Source: Lachnospiraceae bacterium UBA1683 (GTDB lineage Bacteria; Bacillota; Clostridia; Lachnospirales; Lachnospiraceae). Taken from it: 60,024 nucleotides of DNA. Numbering within the stretch: position 1 is the stretch's first letter; each line of letters begins with the position of its first letter. The notes under the pieces are model-generated. The model worked only from the letters and a program-made list of their open reading frames with translations, made no database searches and was not told the DNA's origin. The position numbers and the translations under genes were made by a program. Shown piece after piece: positions 18,684 through 27,716 of the stretch. The stretch covers positions 1 through 60,024 of the forward strand of contig DCKD01000088.1 in assembly GCA_002320245.1 (NCBI GenBank). The letters are read 5' to 3'.

Positions 18684-20480
18684 ATGAAACCAACAATGGA
18701 GATTTTAACCAAATTACAGGAAAATTCAAAAAAGAACCATGATGAAGTATTTACAAGGCTCTATCGGTATTTACTCCGTCCAGATATATACTATGTTGCA
18801 TATCAACACCTCTACTCCAACAAAGGAGCAGGAACAAAGGGTGTAACAGACGACACAGCGGACGGTTTTAGTGAAATATATATTGAAAATATCATTGAAG
18901 CCTTAAAAAATGAAATGTATCAACCAAAACCAGTAAGACGTACATACATCAAAAAATCAAATGGCAAAATGCGTCCCTTAGGACTGCCTGTCTTTACTGA
19001 TAAGCTGATACAGGAAGCAATACGCATGATATTAGAAGCAATCTATGAGCCTATTTTCTCAGACTACTCTCACGGTTTCCGACCAGTAAGAAGTTGTCAT
19101 ACTGCTCTTGCTCAAATAAAAAAAGAATTTACAGGAGCACGCTGGTTTATAGAGGGCGACATAAAAGGGTGTTTTGATAACATCAATCATGCGGTACTTG
19201 TGGAAATTGTCAATCAGAAAATTAAAGACGCACGTTTTCTGAAGCTCATTCGTTTATTCTTAAAGGCAGGTTATATGGAAGATTGGAAATACCACGAAAC
19301 ATATAGCGGTTGCCCTCAAGGTGGTATCATTTCGCCTATTCTTGCGAATATCTACCTTAACGAATTAGACCGTCACATAATGAAGATAAAGAAAGAGTTT
19401 GATGTGGCAACAAAGGCACGTTATACACCAGAATATACAAAACTGGTAGGACTACGCCAAAGATTACACAACAAAATTAAAAATAGCAATGGTATAGAAA
19501 GAGAAAAGCTGATTGAAGAATATAAAACTGCAACAGCTCAAATGCTCAAACTACCAGCGAAACAATGTGACGACAAGAAAATAAAATATGTGCGTTATGC
19601 TGATGATTTCCTAATAGCTGTGAATGGCAATCGGCAGGATTGTGAGAAGATTAAGCAAGAACTTACAGAATTTATAAGTACCACATTAAAAATGGAACTT
19701 AGTCAAGAAAAAACTCTGATTACACACAGTAATACTCCTGCTCGTTTTCTCGGATATGATGTCAGAGTACGCCGTGACCAGCAGATTAAACCAAAAGGAA
19801 AATTCAAAACCCGTTCTATGAATAACAAGGTGGAATTGAGTATTCCATTCAAAGACAAGATAGAGAAATTTTTATTTTCAAATGGAATTGTAAAGCAGAG
19901 GTCAGACAATGGGAAATTAGAACCTATACACCGACCACAACTGCTTAACAGGACAGATTTGGAAATAGTGACTATTTATAATGCAGAATTAAGAGGTATC
20001 TGTAATTATTATGGATTGGCAAGCAATTTTAACAAGCTAATCTATTTCAATTATCTTATGGAATATAGCTGTTTGAAAACACTTGCAGGAAAGCACCGTT
20101 CCAAAGTTTCTAAAATTAGAGCTATGTATAAAGACGGTACAGGCAAATGGGCTATTCCTTATGAAACTAAAACAGGAATAAAGAAAATGTATTTTGCGAA
20201 TTATGCTGACTGCAAAGGAAAGAAGTTTACTGATATTGTTCCACAAACAGCAAAAAATTATTCCCATGACGTAACAACATTAGAAAGCCGATTAAAGGCG
20301 AAGATATGTGAAGTATGTGGGTGTACGGATAGCGACAGATACGAAATTCATCATGTAAACAAGGTTAAAAACCTTAAAGGGAAATCAGAATGGGAAAAGG
20401 TAATGATAGCCAAAAGACGAAAAACAATCGTGGTATGCCACAAGTGTCACATGGCTATACATCATGGCGAAAAGAAATAA
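18684..20480 (+). CDS. ltrA: Group II intron reverse transcriptase/maturase with HNH endonuclease
   Basis: A 598-residue intron-encoded protein behind GGGAGGAAAACCTCAA. Reverse transcriptase domain with YVRYADDFLI (about residue 303), preceded by SDYSHGFRP and GGIISPILANIYL. Then the maturase X domain, and a C-terminal HNH nuclease with CEVCG, HHVNKVKNLKG and CHKCHMAIHH. It helps splicing and copies the intron into new orf14-like targets. It appears intact. It lies between the intron's domain I-III RNA and domain V. Confidence 0.95.
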   Translation: MKPTMEILTKLQENSKKNHDEVFTRLYRYLLRPDIYYVAYQHLYSNKGAGTKGVTDDTADGFSEIYIENIIEALKNEMYQPKPVRRTYIKKSNGKMRPLGLPVFTDKLIQEAIRMILEAIYEPIFSDYSHGFRPVRSCHTALAQIKKEFTGARWFIEGDIKGCFDNINHAVLVEIVNQKIKDARFLKLIRLFLKAGYMEDWKYHETYSGCPQGGIISPILANIYLNELDRHIMKIKKEFDVATKARYTPEYTKLVGLRQRLHNKIKNSNGIEREKLIEEYKTATAQMLKLPAKQCDDKKIKYVRYADDFLIAVNGNRQDCEKIKQELTEFISTTLKMELSQEKTLITHSNTPARFLGYDVRVRRDQQIKPKGKFKTRSMNNKVELSIPFKDKIEKFLFSNGIVKQRSDNGKLEPIHRPQLLNRTDLEIVTIYNAELRGICNYYGLASNFNKLIYFNYLMEYSCLKTLAGKHRSKVSKIRAMYKDGTGKWAIPYETKTGIKKMYFANYADCKGKKFTDIVPQTAKNYSHDVTTLESRLKAKICEVCGCTDSDRYEIHHVNKVKNLKGKSEWEKVMIAKRRKTIVVCHKCHMAIHHGEKK

Positions 20481-20503
20481 CCTGTAATGGAGCAAAGATG
20501 GAG

Positions 20504-20537
20504 AGCCGTGTGCATTGAGAAATGCAAGCACGGTTCG
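20504..20537 (+). ncRNA. Group II intron domain V
   Basis: GAGCCGTGTGCATT and the matching arm TGCAAGCACGGTTC flank a GAGAAA tetraloop-like turn, with the two-base bulge typical of domain V. This is the catalytic centre of the ribozyme. Confidence 0.88.
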
Positions 20538-20597
20538 GGGAGAGGACTGCACAAACCTACCTTAGAAATAAGGAAAGGCGGTGCTTTCCTACTCTAC

Positions 20598-20711
20598 TAC
20601 GCAGGAAACAACAGAATGTATCACGCTGGCGACCCTATCGGATATGCAGATTTAACAAGCTTGTACTGGCAGCAACATTTGATTGGTGCTGGACGGGTGA
20701 AAACCAAATAA
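20598..20711 (+). CDS. Cell-wall hydrolase orf14, exon 2
   Basis: The last 37 codons of orf14 after the intron: YAGNNRMYHAGDPIGYADL to RVKTK, the usual C-terminus of the NlpC/P60 domain in this family. It is only expressed as orf14 if the intron splices. The next gene follows after 15 bases with its own ribosome binding site. Confidence 0.9.
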   Translation, partial: YAGNNRMYHAGDPIGYADLTSLYWQQHLIGAGRVKTK

Positions 20712-20726
20712 GAAAGGAATGGTGCT

Positions 20727-21632
20727 ATGCTATTTAAGAAAAAGGATAAGGAATCAAAACCAAAAAAAGAAAAACGTGTGCCTGTGATGAAAGTTGGCAC
20801 ACATAAGAAAACCGTGATTGTCTTATGGCTGGTGCTGATTGCCAGTGTCAGCTTCGGGGTGTATAAGAATTTCACTGCCATTGATATGCACACGGTACAT
20901 GAGAAAGAAGTCATTGAGCAGCGTATTGTTGATACCAATAAGATAGAAAACTTTGTAAAAGCCTTTGCGAAGTCCTACTATTCTTGGAGCAATACGCAGG
21001 AATCTATTGAGAAAAGAACCACAGCCATTAACCAGTACCTTACAAAGAGCTTGCAGGATTTGAATGTTGATACCGTCCGTATGGACATACCTACAAGCTC
21101 TACGATGACGGACGTTAAGATTTGGGAGGTTGAAGCGGTTGGAACGGACGACTTTACCGTTGTCTACTCGGTAGATCAAACGGTAACGGAGGGAGAAACC
21201 TCTATCGGCTATACTTCCGCTTACATGGTAGTGGTTCATGTAGATGGTGACGGGAATCTGGTTATCACACAGAATCCGACCATCAGCAGCATACCAACTA
21301 AATCAACCTATGAACCAAAGATAAAAGAATCAGACGGAACGGTGGACGCAGCCACTACGGAGGAAGTGACGGAGTTCTTAGAAACATTCTTCAAGCTATA
21401 CTCTACCGCAACAGAAAAGGAACTTGCCTACTATGTATCGGGGAATGTGCTGGAACCTGTGAATTGCGATTATGTGTTCTCGGAGCTGGTAAATCCTATC
21501 TTCACACAAGATGGGGAACAGGTGAAAGTGTCCGTATCGGTGAAATATCTCGACCAGAGAACAAAGGCAACACAGATTTCACAGTTTGATTTGACGCTGG
21601 AAAAAGATAGCAACTGGAAGATTGTAGGATAA
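20727..21632 (+). CDS. TcpC-like conjugation protein (Tn916 orf13-like)
   Basis: A 301-residue protein with a basic N-terminal tail, one membrane segment (about residues 31-48) and a large extracellular part with two NTF2-like/TcpC lobes. It is the VirB8-like scaffold of the Gram-positive channel. It closes the transfer operon, and a hairpin follows 10 bases after its stop. Confidence 0.88.
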   Translation: MLFKKKDKESKPKKEKRVPVMKVGTHKKTVIVLWLVLIASVSFGVYKNFTAIDMHTVHEKEVIEQRIVDTNKIENFVKAFAKSYYSWSNTQESIEKRTTAINQYLTKSLQDLNVDTVRMDIPTSSTMTDVKIWEVEAVGTDDFTVVYSVDQTVTEGETSIGYTSAYMVVVHVDGDGNLVITQNPTISSIPTKSTYEPKIKESDGTVDAATTEEVTEFLETFFKLYSTATEKELAYYVSGNVLEPVNCDYVFSELVNPIFTQDGEQVKVSVSVKYLDQRTKATQISQFDLTLEKDSNWKIVG

Positions 21633-21642
21633 CATGATGAAA

Positions 21643-21670
21643 GGCTTGCTCCATGTATATGAAGCAAGCC
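21643..21670 (+). terminator. Terminator of the inner transfer operon
   Basis: An 8-bp stem (GGCTTGCT/AGCAAGCC) with a 12-base loop, followed by TGATTTTATGTTT. It sits right after orf13. Confidence 0.7.
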
Positions 21671-22129
21671 TGATTTTATGTTTGCGTTATTTCATTTTTT
21701 AGAACTTCTTAAAGTAGGAGGTAATAGTAGCCATCTAAATTGACAGTTTTCATTACCTCAAATTTCAAATTCCTTTAAACATTCTTGTGTAACCATATTA
21801 CGTTTTTTAATTTCATTTAACTTCTCTTTCACTATTACACTTGCCAAATCTTTTTGAATAAGTTGTGATACAATTTGGACTTTTTAATGTGAAGACATAA
21901 CATTTATGTTCTGTATACCTTCTAAAAGTGTTTTTCGATATTTGTTGGGAGTATCTAAACGGGGAACCTTAATCCAACAGATAAAGAATTTGAAATGGTA
22001 CGAACATGAATTATATTATTTTATACAAATTCATATAAAGGAACTCGATGTTTACATTCAAATAATTTTAAAGTAATATATCATAACCTTAAACAGGTAG
22101 TGCTTTTTTTTACGTTATGATATATATGT
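21671..22129. other. Non-coding AT-rich junction between transfer module and cargo
   Basis: No convincing gene on either strand. Base composition drops sharply from the orf13 region to strongly AT-rich sequence. This is where Tn916/Tn5397 would continue into orf12 and tet(M), and I see no trace of either. The last 50 bases may terminate the minus-strand cluster. Confidence 0.6.
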
Positions 22130-22384
22130 CTACGCTTTGATCCAATTGCCAATCCATTGTTTTCTGGTAAAATCATATTGGCGTTTATACAAGACGCCAT
22201 TGATGACTTTGTATTTCCAGCCAATGTCAGAAGCAAACGGAGTAACTTCAGAGGTAGCTGTCGTTTTGTGGTCCGCCACGGGAATAGTGTTGGAAAAATC
22301 TTGAGCCATTACCGTAACATTTGGAATACTACATAAAACAGTTTGGGCAATAATTATAGAACAAAAAACACGTCTACTTTTCAC
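22130..22384 (-). CDS. Small secreted protein coupled to BlaR1-like gene
   Basis: 84 residues, GTG start at 22384 with AAAGGAGG eight bases upstream on the minus strand; it overlaps the end of the BlaR1-like gene by 11 bases. An N-terminal signal peptide (VFCSIIIAQTVLCSI, cleavage likely after TVMAQ) precedes a mature part ending in IGWKYKVINGVLYKR...WIGNWIKA. This Trp-rich ending resembles small secreted proteins often seen in Lachnospiraceae (from memory). Coupling to the sensor gene suggests a role in the same signalling or immunity unit; function unknown. Confidence 0.65.
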   Translation of the reverse strand: MKSRRVFCSIIIAQTVLCSIPNVTVMAQDFSNTIPVADHKTTATSEVTPFASDIGWKYKVINGVLYKRQYDFTRKQWIGNWIKA

Positions 22385-23519
22385 GATGTTGTCCTCCTTT
22401 CTTATAAATTGGAACGCTTTGCAGGTCACTTGGAATAGTATCAACAGTTGCAAAAAAATTTCCATCAACATAAATTGAATATCCGTTCTCGGTTTCAAAT
22501 ATATATGCGTTCTCTTCATTAATTTGTGTTACGCCATTTTCTTCCGCGGATTCTATTTTGCGAAAAGATGCTTCTGGAGTGAAGAAAACGGACAAACAAA
22601 TGGCGAAACAGATAAAACTATAATATAAAAATAATTTTTCTTTATGTTTCTTTTCTTTTTTGCTGTTAAGAATATATTTTATTCGTCTTTCTAGCATAGA
22701 TGAGTGTTTAATTGTGAAACTCATTAAACTACATGAAGTTGGCTGTCTGTTCGCCTGTATTTTTTTAGTTGCTTTTATAATTAATTCCGCATAGTCTATT
22801 GTATTAAAATCAGGTTTGGAATGTATGATAAAAAAATCATTAGAGAGTTCTAAAAATAAAGTATATTCTTTTTTCATATATTGAACTAATGGATTCCACC
22901 AGTGTATTCGGCAGACAATTTCCATTAGTAGTGAAAGCCATATATGGTGTTGTTTGTAGTGTGCTATTTCATGAAGACAAATATATTCTAATTCATTGTC
23001 TGAAAATTCATTAATGTCTGGAAAGATTAATGTAGGAGTAAATAGTCCGGTTATAGCAGGAGAAATCGGCTTTTGTATTATTGCTATATGTATTGGTTTT
23101 TTATAATATTTGTGTATTAGATTCAATAAATAAGACCATTCCTCATTATTATCAATATAAAATTGCGAAAGGTATCGTTGTAACTTAATAGTTTGTACTA
23201 AAAATTTTATTAGCAGAATAAAAGCAATTATGAGCCAAATTATTAGCATAAGATCGGCGATAATCAAGTTGCTATCAGCAATTTGAATTGTTGTAAACTC
23301 AGTTATTATTGGTAAAAAGTGGTAAGAATAAACTGAGTATGTGAATGGAAAATTAAGAGGTATTATCATACGAATTAGTATAATTAAAATACTAATCATC
23401 AAAAATCTTATTTCACGTTTAGAAAAGAATGTGTTTTGGTGCGATATTATATATAAATATCCAGTTAGAAAGAATGTAATTATAAAGCAGGTAAAAAAAG
23501 GACCAAATGAAAATGACAT
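22374..23519 (-). CDS. BlaR1-like M56 membrane metallopeptidase (signal sensor)
   Basis: A 381-residue protein with membrane helices at about 5-25, 38-55, 88-108 and 300-315, and an M56 zinc site HEIAH at residues 183-187. After the last helix it has only about 60 extracellular residues, not the penicillin-binding sensor of true BlaR1, so it should sense something other than beta-lactams. In this family the activated protease leads to loss of the BlaI repressor encoded just upstream (1 base apart). The likely regulon is the bacteriocin-like island. Confidence 0.85.
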   Translation of the reverse strand: MSFSFGPFFTCFIITFFLTGYLYIISHQNTFFSKREIRFLMISILIILIRMIIPLNFPFTYSVYSYHFLPIITEFTTIQIADSNLIIADLMLIIWLIIAFILLIKFLVQTIKLQRYLSQFYIDNNEEWSYLLNLIHKYYKKPIHIAIIQKPISPAITGLFTPTLIFPDINEFSDNELEYICLHEIAHYKQHHIWLSLLMEIVCRIHWWNPLVQYMKKEYTLFLELSNDFFIIHSKPDFNTIDYAELIIKATKKIQANRQPTSCSLMSFTIKHSSMLERRIKYILNSKKEKKHKEKLFLYYSFICFAICLSVFFTPEASFRKIESAEENGVTQINEENAYIFETENGYSIYVDGNFFATVDTIPSDLQSVPIYKKGGQHREK

Positions 23520-23520
23520 A

Positions 23521-23907
23521 CTATTCTTCTCCTTCTAAGATTTTGTTTTTCTTTTTTGCAATCATCTTTTCTAATTCTTCTAATTCTTCCAGGTTCGTTT
23601 CTGCATCTATTAAACATTTAATTAATGGAAAGGTATGTTTTTCCCCAAGAAGCTCTATATAAATATGATCTAAATATTCTTTTTTGGAGATTATGGGAAC
23701 ATAACTGCGAGTTAAAACGGTGCCACTGTGAACAATATCCGCTACTTTGATAGCTTTATTATTGATTAAAGTGCGAAGACATGCTTGCACAGTATTTATA
23801 TTTAATGATTTATTTTGCTTTACAATATCAGAAGCAATTAGAGGTTTAGTACTATTCCATAATGTTTTCATGATTTCCAATTCTTTTTTGGTAAAGTTTT
23901 TTTTCAT
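23521..23907 (-). CDS. BlaI/MecI-type repressor
   Basis: A 128-residue winged-helix repressor: KKELEIMKTLWNSTKPLIAS, then the recognition-helix region SLNINTVQACLRTLINNKAIK, and a Glu/Lys-rich dimerisation tail. It is transcribed with the BlaR1-like sensor and diverges from the bacteriocin peptide gene. It probably represses both its own operon and the divergent peptide promoter until the sensor is triggered (inference from the family). Confidence 0.88.
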   Translation of the reverse strand: MKKNFTKKELEIMKTLWNSTKPLIASDIVKQNKSLNINTVQACLRTLINNKAIKVADIVHSGTVLTRSYVPIISKKEYLDHIYIELLGEKHTFPLIKCLIDAETNLEELEELEKMIAKKKNKILEGEE

Positions 23908-23939
23908 GATAAAAGAACTCCTTTTTGAATGCTATTTAA

Positions 23940-24065
23940 ATTATTACACAAAAATGAATATATGTAAATATAAAAATATATTAAATATATAAAAAAGCTT
24001 AGTGTGTAATAAAATACATTATTAGTAAATAAATACTTGAACAAATCATTAAATAGTGGTAGAGT
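23940..24065. promoter_or_regulatory. Divergent promoters with candidate BlaI operators
   Basis: Minus strand: TTTACA (23963-23968), 17-base spacer, AATAAT (23940-23945) driving the repressor. A dyad TTACA...TGTAA spans exactly from the -10 to the -35 (23944-23967), fitting autoregulation. A second, better dyad TGTAATAAAATACA is at 24005-24018; it matches the TACA/TGTA pattern of BlaI operators. Plus strand: TTGAAC (24037-24042), 17 bases, extended -10 TGGTAGAGT (to 24065), driving the peptide gene. Confidence 0.55.
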
Positions 24066-24140
24066 AAAAATGTACAATATAAAGAATCCCGAAATTGTAA
24101 AAACAAAATAGGGAAAATAGTAGAAGGAGGAGACTGAAGT

Positions 24141-24323
24141 ATGGCTATTAATGGATTCAGAAATCTGACAGATGCAGAAACGGAAGAAATCATCGGAGGT
24201 GGATTTTCATGCCCGAGATCTCAAGCAGAGTTTCAAAGAACATACAATGCGCTAACAACTTCTCAGAAAAAGGCTTATATTAAGTTCTGCTATGAGAATA
24301 ATTGCAGCAAATATTGGACGTAA
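24141..24323 (+). CDS. Bacteriocin-like precursor peptide with double-glycine leader
   Basis: 60 residues behind AGAAGGAGGAGACTGAAGT. The leader NLTDAETEEIIGG has the acidic/hydrophobic spacing of class II bacteriocin leaders, with cleavage expected after Gly20. The 40-residue mature part has Cys24, Cys50 and Cys55 (precursor numbering) and a Trp near the C-terminus. No lanthionine, radical-SAM or YcaO modification gene is nearby, so it is probably unmodified apart from a disulfide. The exporter with a leader-cleaving peptidase is the next gene. It could instead be a signalling pheromone. Confidence 0.78.
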   Translation: MAINGFRNLTDAETEEIIGGGFSCPRSQAEFQRTYNALTTSQKKAYIKFCYENNCSKYWT

Positions 24324-24757
24324 AATCTTTGCTGAGATTGTTGAATAGTTCCGTAAGTGTAAAATAACTCCTTTTGAAATGTGAGAGTTTTCATAAGGAG
24401 TTATTTTGCTTTAAAAATTGGTAATTGATATATATGAAATGTCTATATTACTGTGAACTGAATTTAAAATGAAAATAAAATTAATAAATTCGAATTTTGG
24501 AAATATGAAAATTTCCAGCATTTAAAGTTGTGAATTTCAGAAAAAGTGATTTGTATAGTGAAGTTAAAAAGTATGCTTATATTGGTACTGAATGATGTTG
24601 ATGAGTATGTTAAATTATAATATTATCTGCAGCAATGTTTTTCAAGTTGATAATTTAGTCGTAGCGTTGGAAAGGGATTTTGTTTTTTTACAAAAAGTAA
24701 AGGATTACTTGAAAGTATGAATACAGTATACTTATGTTGAGGAAGGGGAGAATAAGG
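24324..24757. other. Spacer between precursor peptide and exporter genes
   Basis: 434 AT-rich bases with a strong terminator (24361-24407) and no further gene that I can support. The exporter must have its own promoter or depend on readthrough. A TATACT box at about 24728-24733 is a possible -10, but I see no good -35. Confidence 0.5.
24361..24407 (+). terminator. Terminator after precursor peptide
   Basis: A perfect 13-bp inverted repeat (AAAATAACTCCTT/AAGGAGTTATTTT) around a 21-base loop, followed by GCTTT. It can work in both directions and would make the peptide transcript short and abundant relative to the exporter. Confidence 0.75.
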
Positions 24758-26938
24758 TTGATTAATATAAGGCAACATGATATTTCTGATTGCGGTCCAA
24801 CCTGTCTGGCTATTATTACAAAATTTTATGGTGGGATTGTGTCTATTGCAAAGATGAGAGAAATAATGGGTACTAATACAACGGGAACTAGTCTTAAAGG
24901 TCTTGCCATAGGTGCTGAATCAATAGGATTTAAGACGGAAACCTTAAAATGTATCTCCGGCATGGAAGACAGTATGGATAATATTCCGTTACCTTGTATT
25001 GCTCACATAGTTATTGATGAGGATTTATTGCATTATGTGGTTATTTTAAAGGTTGAAAAGAAGAAAATTATTATTTCTGATCCAGCACAAGGGATTATAA
25101 AGTTGCCTAGAGAGCAATTCTGGAAATTGGAATATTGTAAAGTTGGAATGAAAGAATATAAATGGTCAGGGGTAATAATGACATTCTTGCCTACAAAAGA
25201 ATTTGAAAAAAATTATCAGAAATTTTCAAAGGAAATTAATCTGTTTAAACTATTAAGGCCAAATAAGAAATTATGTGGATATATTATCATAGTTTCTTTG
25301 ATATATACGATAATTAATATTGGAAGTGCATTCTATTATAAAATTTTAATAGATAAAATTTTGCCAGAATATGCCTTTCAAAATTTAGTATTAATTTCAG
25401 AAGCATTTCTTCTTTTGGTAATTGCTAAAGTGGTTTTGAATGTTTTACGTGTAAATATGTCGTTGACCTTAGGTAAACATATACATAATAATCTTGCAAT
25501 GGGATTTTATGAACATATATTAAAACTACCACAAAAGTTTTTTGACAATCGTAAAGTAGGTGAATTGTCTTCAAGATTTCAGGATGTTGAAATTATACAA
25601 ACGTTATTATCAAAAATAGTTTTAACCGTGTTTGTTGATGCTATCGCAGTTATTGTTGCAGGGGTTATTCTATATCGCCAAAACAAGTACATGTTTTTGG
25701 GATTGGTTGTAATATGTATACTTTATATGATTGTTGTTCTGACATTTAGAAAAAAATATGCTATATATAGTAAAAATCAACTTGTAAATGAAGCACAGAC
25801 AATGGCTGGAATTTTAGATTTCCTTAATGGTGTAATGACTGTCAAATTATATAATGCCAAAATATACGTACGTGAAACTATAGGAAAACGTTTTGCCGTT
25901 TATTTGGAAAGTGCTTATAAATTAGGAACGTTGGAAAATTTGCAGTTTGGATTAAAAAGTTGGATAGGATTTACTGGAGAGATTATCATTCTTTGTATTG
26001 GTGCTTATAATATTTTTCTGGATAAACTGACGATAGGGGAACTAATTACTTTTAATGCATTAATAGTATATTTCTTTGATCCAATTAGAAATTTGATTGA
26101 TTTGCAAACTGAATTACAAACAGCGCTTGTGGCAGAAGAGAGAATACAAGAAATTATGGATTTGGATATAGAAGAAGTTGGAACCATGATTGATAGGAGT
26201 AAAGAAGACTTTTCTTTTCTTAACAAAGATATTTACTTTGAAAATGTTATATTTAGTTATAGCACCGAGAAGAATGTACTTCGAAAATTGTGTATGAAAG
26301 TAAAGGGTGCATCTAAAATTGCTATAATCGGTGAAAGTGGTTCTGGAAAATCCACAATTGCAAAGCTATTGATGAAATTATATAAGCCTCAAGAGGGCAG
26401 TATTTACATAGGAGGAATCAATATAGAAGAAATTAGTACTGAAGAGATAAGAGATAGGATTACGTATGTTTCTCAAGAGACATTTCTATTTAATCTTTCT
26501 ATAATGGACAATTTGCTATTAGGAAATGAACGTGTTAAGAGGGATGATGTTTTCTTGGCTTGTAAAACAGTTGAAATTCATGAATATATTATGGGATTAC
26601 CATTACAATATAATACAATTCTGGAAGAAGGAGGAAGTAATTTGTCAAGTGGCCAAAGACAACGGCTAATGCTCGCACGAGCGATATTAAGAAAACCTCA
26701 TATCCTAATATTAGATGAAGCTACGAGTAACCTAAACTATGATTTGGAAAAAATAATAGATAAAGCAATTAAGAAATATTTATCAGATTCTACGATTATT
26801 ATTGTGACTCACAGGGCTAATATCGCAAAATCTTGTGATATGGTATATGTTTTGGAGAAAGGTATAATCAAAGAATATGGATGTCATCAAGATCTTATAA
26901 CAAAAGGAAATTTATATTGTAAGTTACTGGGACAATGA
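24758..26938 (+). CDS. C39 peptidase-containing ABC exporter (bacteriocin processing/export)
   Basis: 726 residues from TTG 24758, behind AAGGGGAG. The N-terminal C39 peptidase has Cys12 in SDCGPTCL, His92 in LLHYVVIL and Asp108 in ISDPAQG. Six membrane helices follow (about 165-450), then the ATPase with Walker A GESGSGKST (about 525), signature SSGQRQRLMLARA, Walker B ILILDEATS and H-loop VTHRA. It removes double-glycine leaders during export and is the obvious partner of the peptide at 24141. All catalytic residues are present, so it looks functional. Confidence 0.93.
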   Translation: MINIRQHDISDCGPTCLAIITKFYGGIVSIAKMREIMGTNTTGTSLKGLAIGAESIGFKTETLKCISGMEDSMDNIPLPCIAHIVIDEDLLHYVVILKVEKKKIIISDPAQGIIKLPREQFWKLEYCKVGMKEYKWSGVIMTFLPTKEFEKNYQKFSKEINLFKLLRPNKKLCGYIIIVSLIYTIINIGSAFYYKILIDKILPEYAFQNLVLISEAFLLLVIAKVVLNVLRVNMSLTLGKHIHNNLAMGFYEHILKLPQKFFDNRKVGELSSRFQDVEIIQTLLSKIVLTVFVDAIAVIVAGVILYRQNKYMFLGLVVICILYMIVVLTFRKKYAIYSKNQLVNEAQTMAGILDFLNGVMTVKLYNAKIYVRETIGKRFAVYLESAYKLGTLENLQFGLKSWIGFTGEIIILCIGAYNIFLDKLTIGELITFNALIVYFFDPIRNLIDLQTELQTALVAEERIQEIMDLDIEEVGTMIDRSKEDFSFLNKDIYFENVIFSYSTEKNVLRKLCMKVKGASKIAIIGESGSGKSTIAKLLMKLYKPQEGSIYIGGINIEEISTEEIRDRITYVSQETFLFNLSIMDNLLLGNERVKRDDVFLACKTVEIHEYIMGLPLQYNTILEEGGSNLSSGQRQRLMLARAILRKPHILILDEATSNLNYDLEKIIDKAIKKYLSDSTIIIVTHRANIAKSCDMVYVLEKGIIKEYGCHQDLITKGNLYCKLLGQ

Positions 26939-26967
26939 TAGGATAAAAGAAAGGATATGATACGAAC

Positions 26968-27630
26968 ATGAAAAGAAAATGGTATGTGTTAGGAATAACA
27001 GGGCTAGCAGTCATAATTGCTGGAGCAGGGTATTTATTATATCAGGGATTAAAAGAACCAGATAATCCGTATAAAGAACTAGATACTGTAAAATTAGAGG
27101 ATTTTTTCGAAAAACGTGGTGATTATTATGTATATGCTCAAAGAGCAGGATGCCCATATTGCGATAATGTAAAAGATGAAATTATTCAATTTTCAAAAAA
27201 TAATCAACTTTATGTTTTTGATACAAGAGCAGAAGGGAATGAAGATATTAAAGATTATGATTGGAGTGAACACCATAAAGAATATGATGAAGAAATAGGT
27301 ATAGTTAATAATGGGAAAATGGAATTTTACAATGGACTCACAGAGGAGATGTTAAAAGACAAATACTCGCCATTGGATTATACTATTAAAGTTGCAGATA
27401 GGGACTTTGTTGAATTAAATGATGATAAAGAAGAAGGGAGAATATACGCTATTCGAGAATCGCCAATTATTGATTATTCAGATGCTTCAAATAGTAATCT
27501 TATAATAGCAGCAGTTCCAACATTATTTCATGTCAAAGATGGACAAATAAAAGCCTATTATTTTGGAGATGTGCAAATTTTAGACTTTTTGGGTGTTGAT
27601 AAAGCTCCGCTTGATGAGTACATAAACTAA
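26968..27630 (+). CDS. Membrane-anchored thioredoxin-like protein (CPYC)
   Basis: 220 residues: N-terminal anchor or signal (residues 6-26), then a thioredoxin-fold part with AGCPYCDNVK (Cys62, Cys65) and a cis-Pro candidate in AAVPTLFHV near 190. Such proteins accompany disulfide-containing bacteriocins (PedC/BrcD type) and are thought to help disulfide formation outside the membrane. It sits 29 bases after the exporter. The large insert between CPYC and the cis-Pro is unusual for a minimal thioredoxin. Confidence 0.8.
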   Translation: MKRKWYVLGITGLAVIIAGAGYLLYQGLKEPDNPYKELDTVKLEDFFEKRGDYYVYAQRAGCPYCDNVKDEIIQFSKNNQLYVFDTRAEGNEDIKDYDWSEHHKEYDEEIGIVNNGKMEFYNGLTEEMLKDKYSPLDYTIKVADRDFVELNDDKEEGRIYAIRESPIIDYSDASNSNLIIAAVPTLFHVKDGQIKAYYFGDVQILDFLGVDKAPLDEYIN

Positions 27631-27716
27631 TTCTGGTGGATGGTTCAAATAACAAATCGGATTTTGCATAATATTTTGCAACATAAAAAAATCTGTGAGA
27701 AAGGAGAACATAGGTT

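Larger units (their letters stand above)
18028..20597 (+). mobile_element. Group II intron in orf14
   Basis: The intron begins with GTGCG at 18028 and ends ...CTCTAC at 20597. Removing these 2570 bases joins ...HVGI to YAGNNRMYHAGDP in frame. It carries a reverse transcriptase/maturase gene and a clear domain V near the 3' end. Tn5397 of Clostridioides difficile is known for a group II intron in orf14, so this is the same configuration. The 650 bases before the maturase gene hold the catalytic RNA domains I-III and no protein gene. Confidence 0.93.

Noticed and set aside
20487..20711. Separate small gene reading into exon 2 of orf14
   Set aside because: Its first half is intron domain V-VI sequence; only 20598-20711 is real coding sequence, as exon 2.
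21633..22129. Remnant of orf12/tet(M)
   Set aside because: I looked for the tet(M) leader and coding pattern and found no similarity that I can recognise; treated as a clean replacement.
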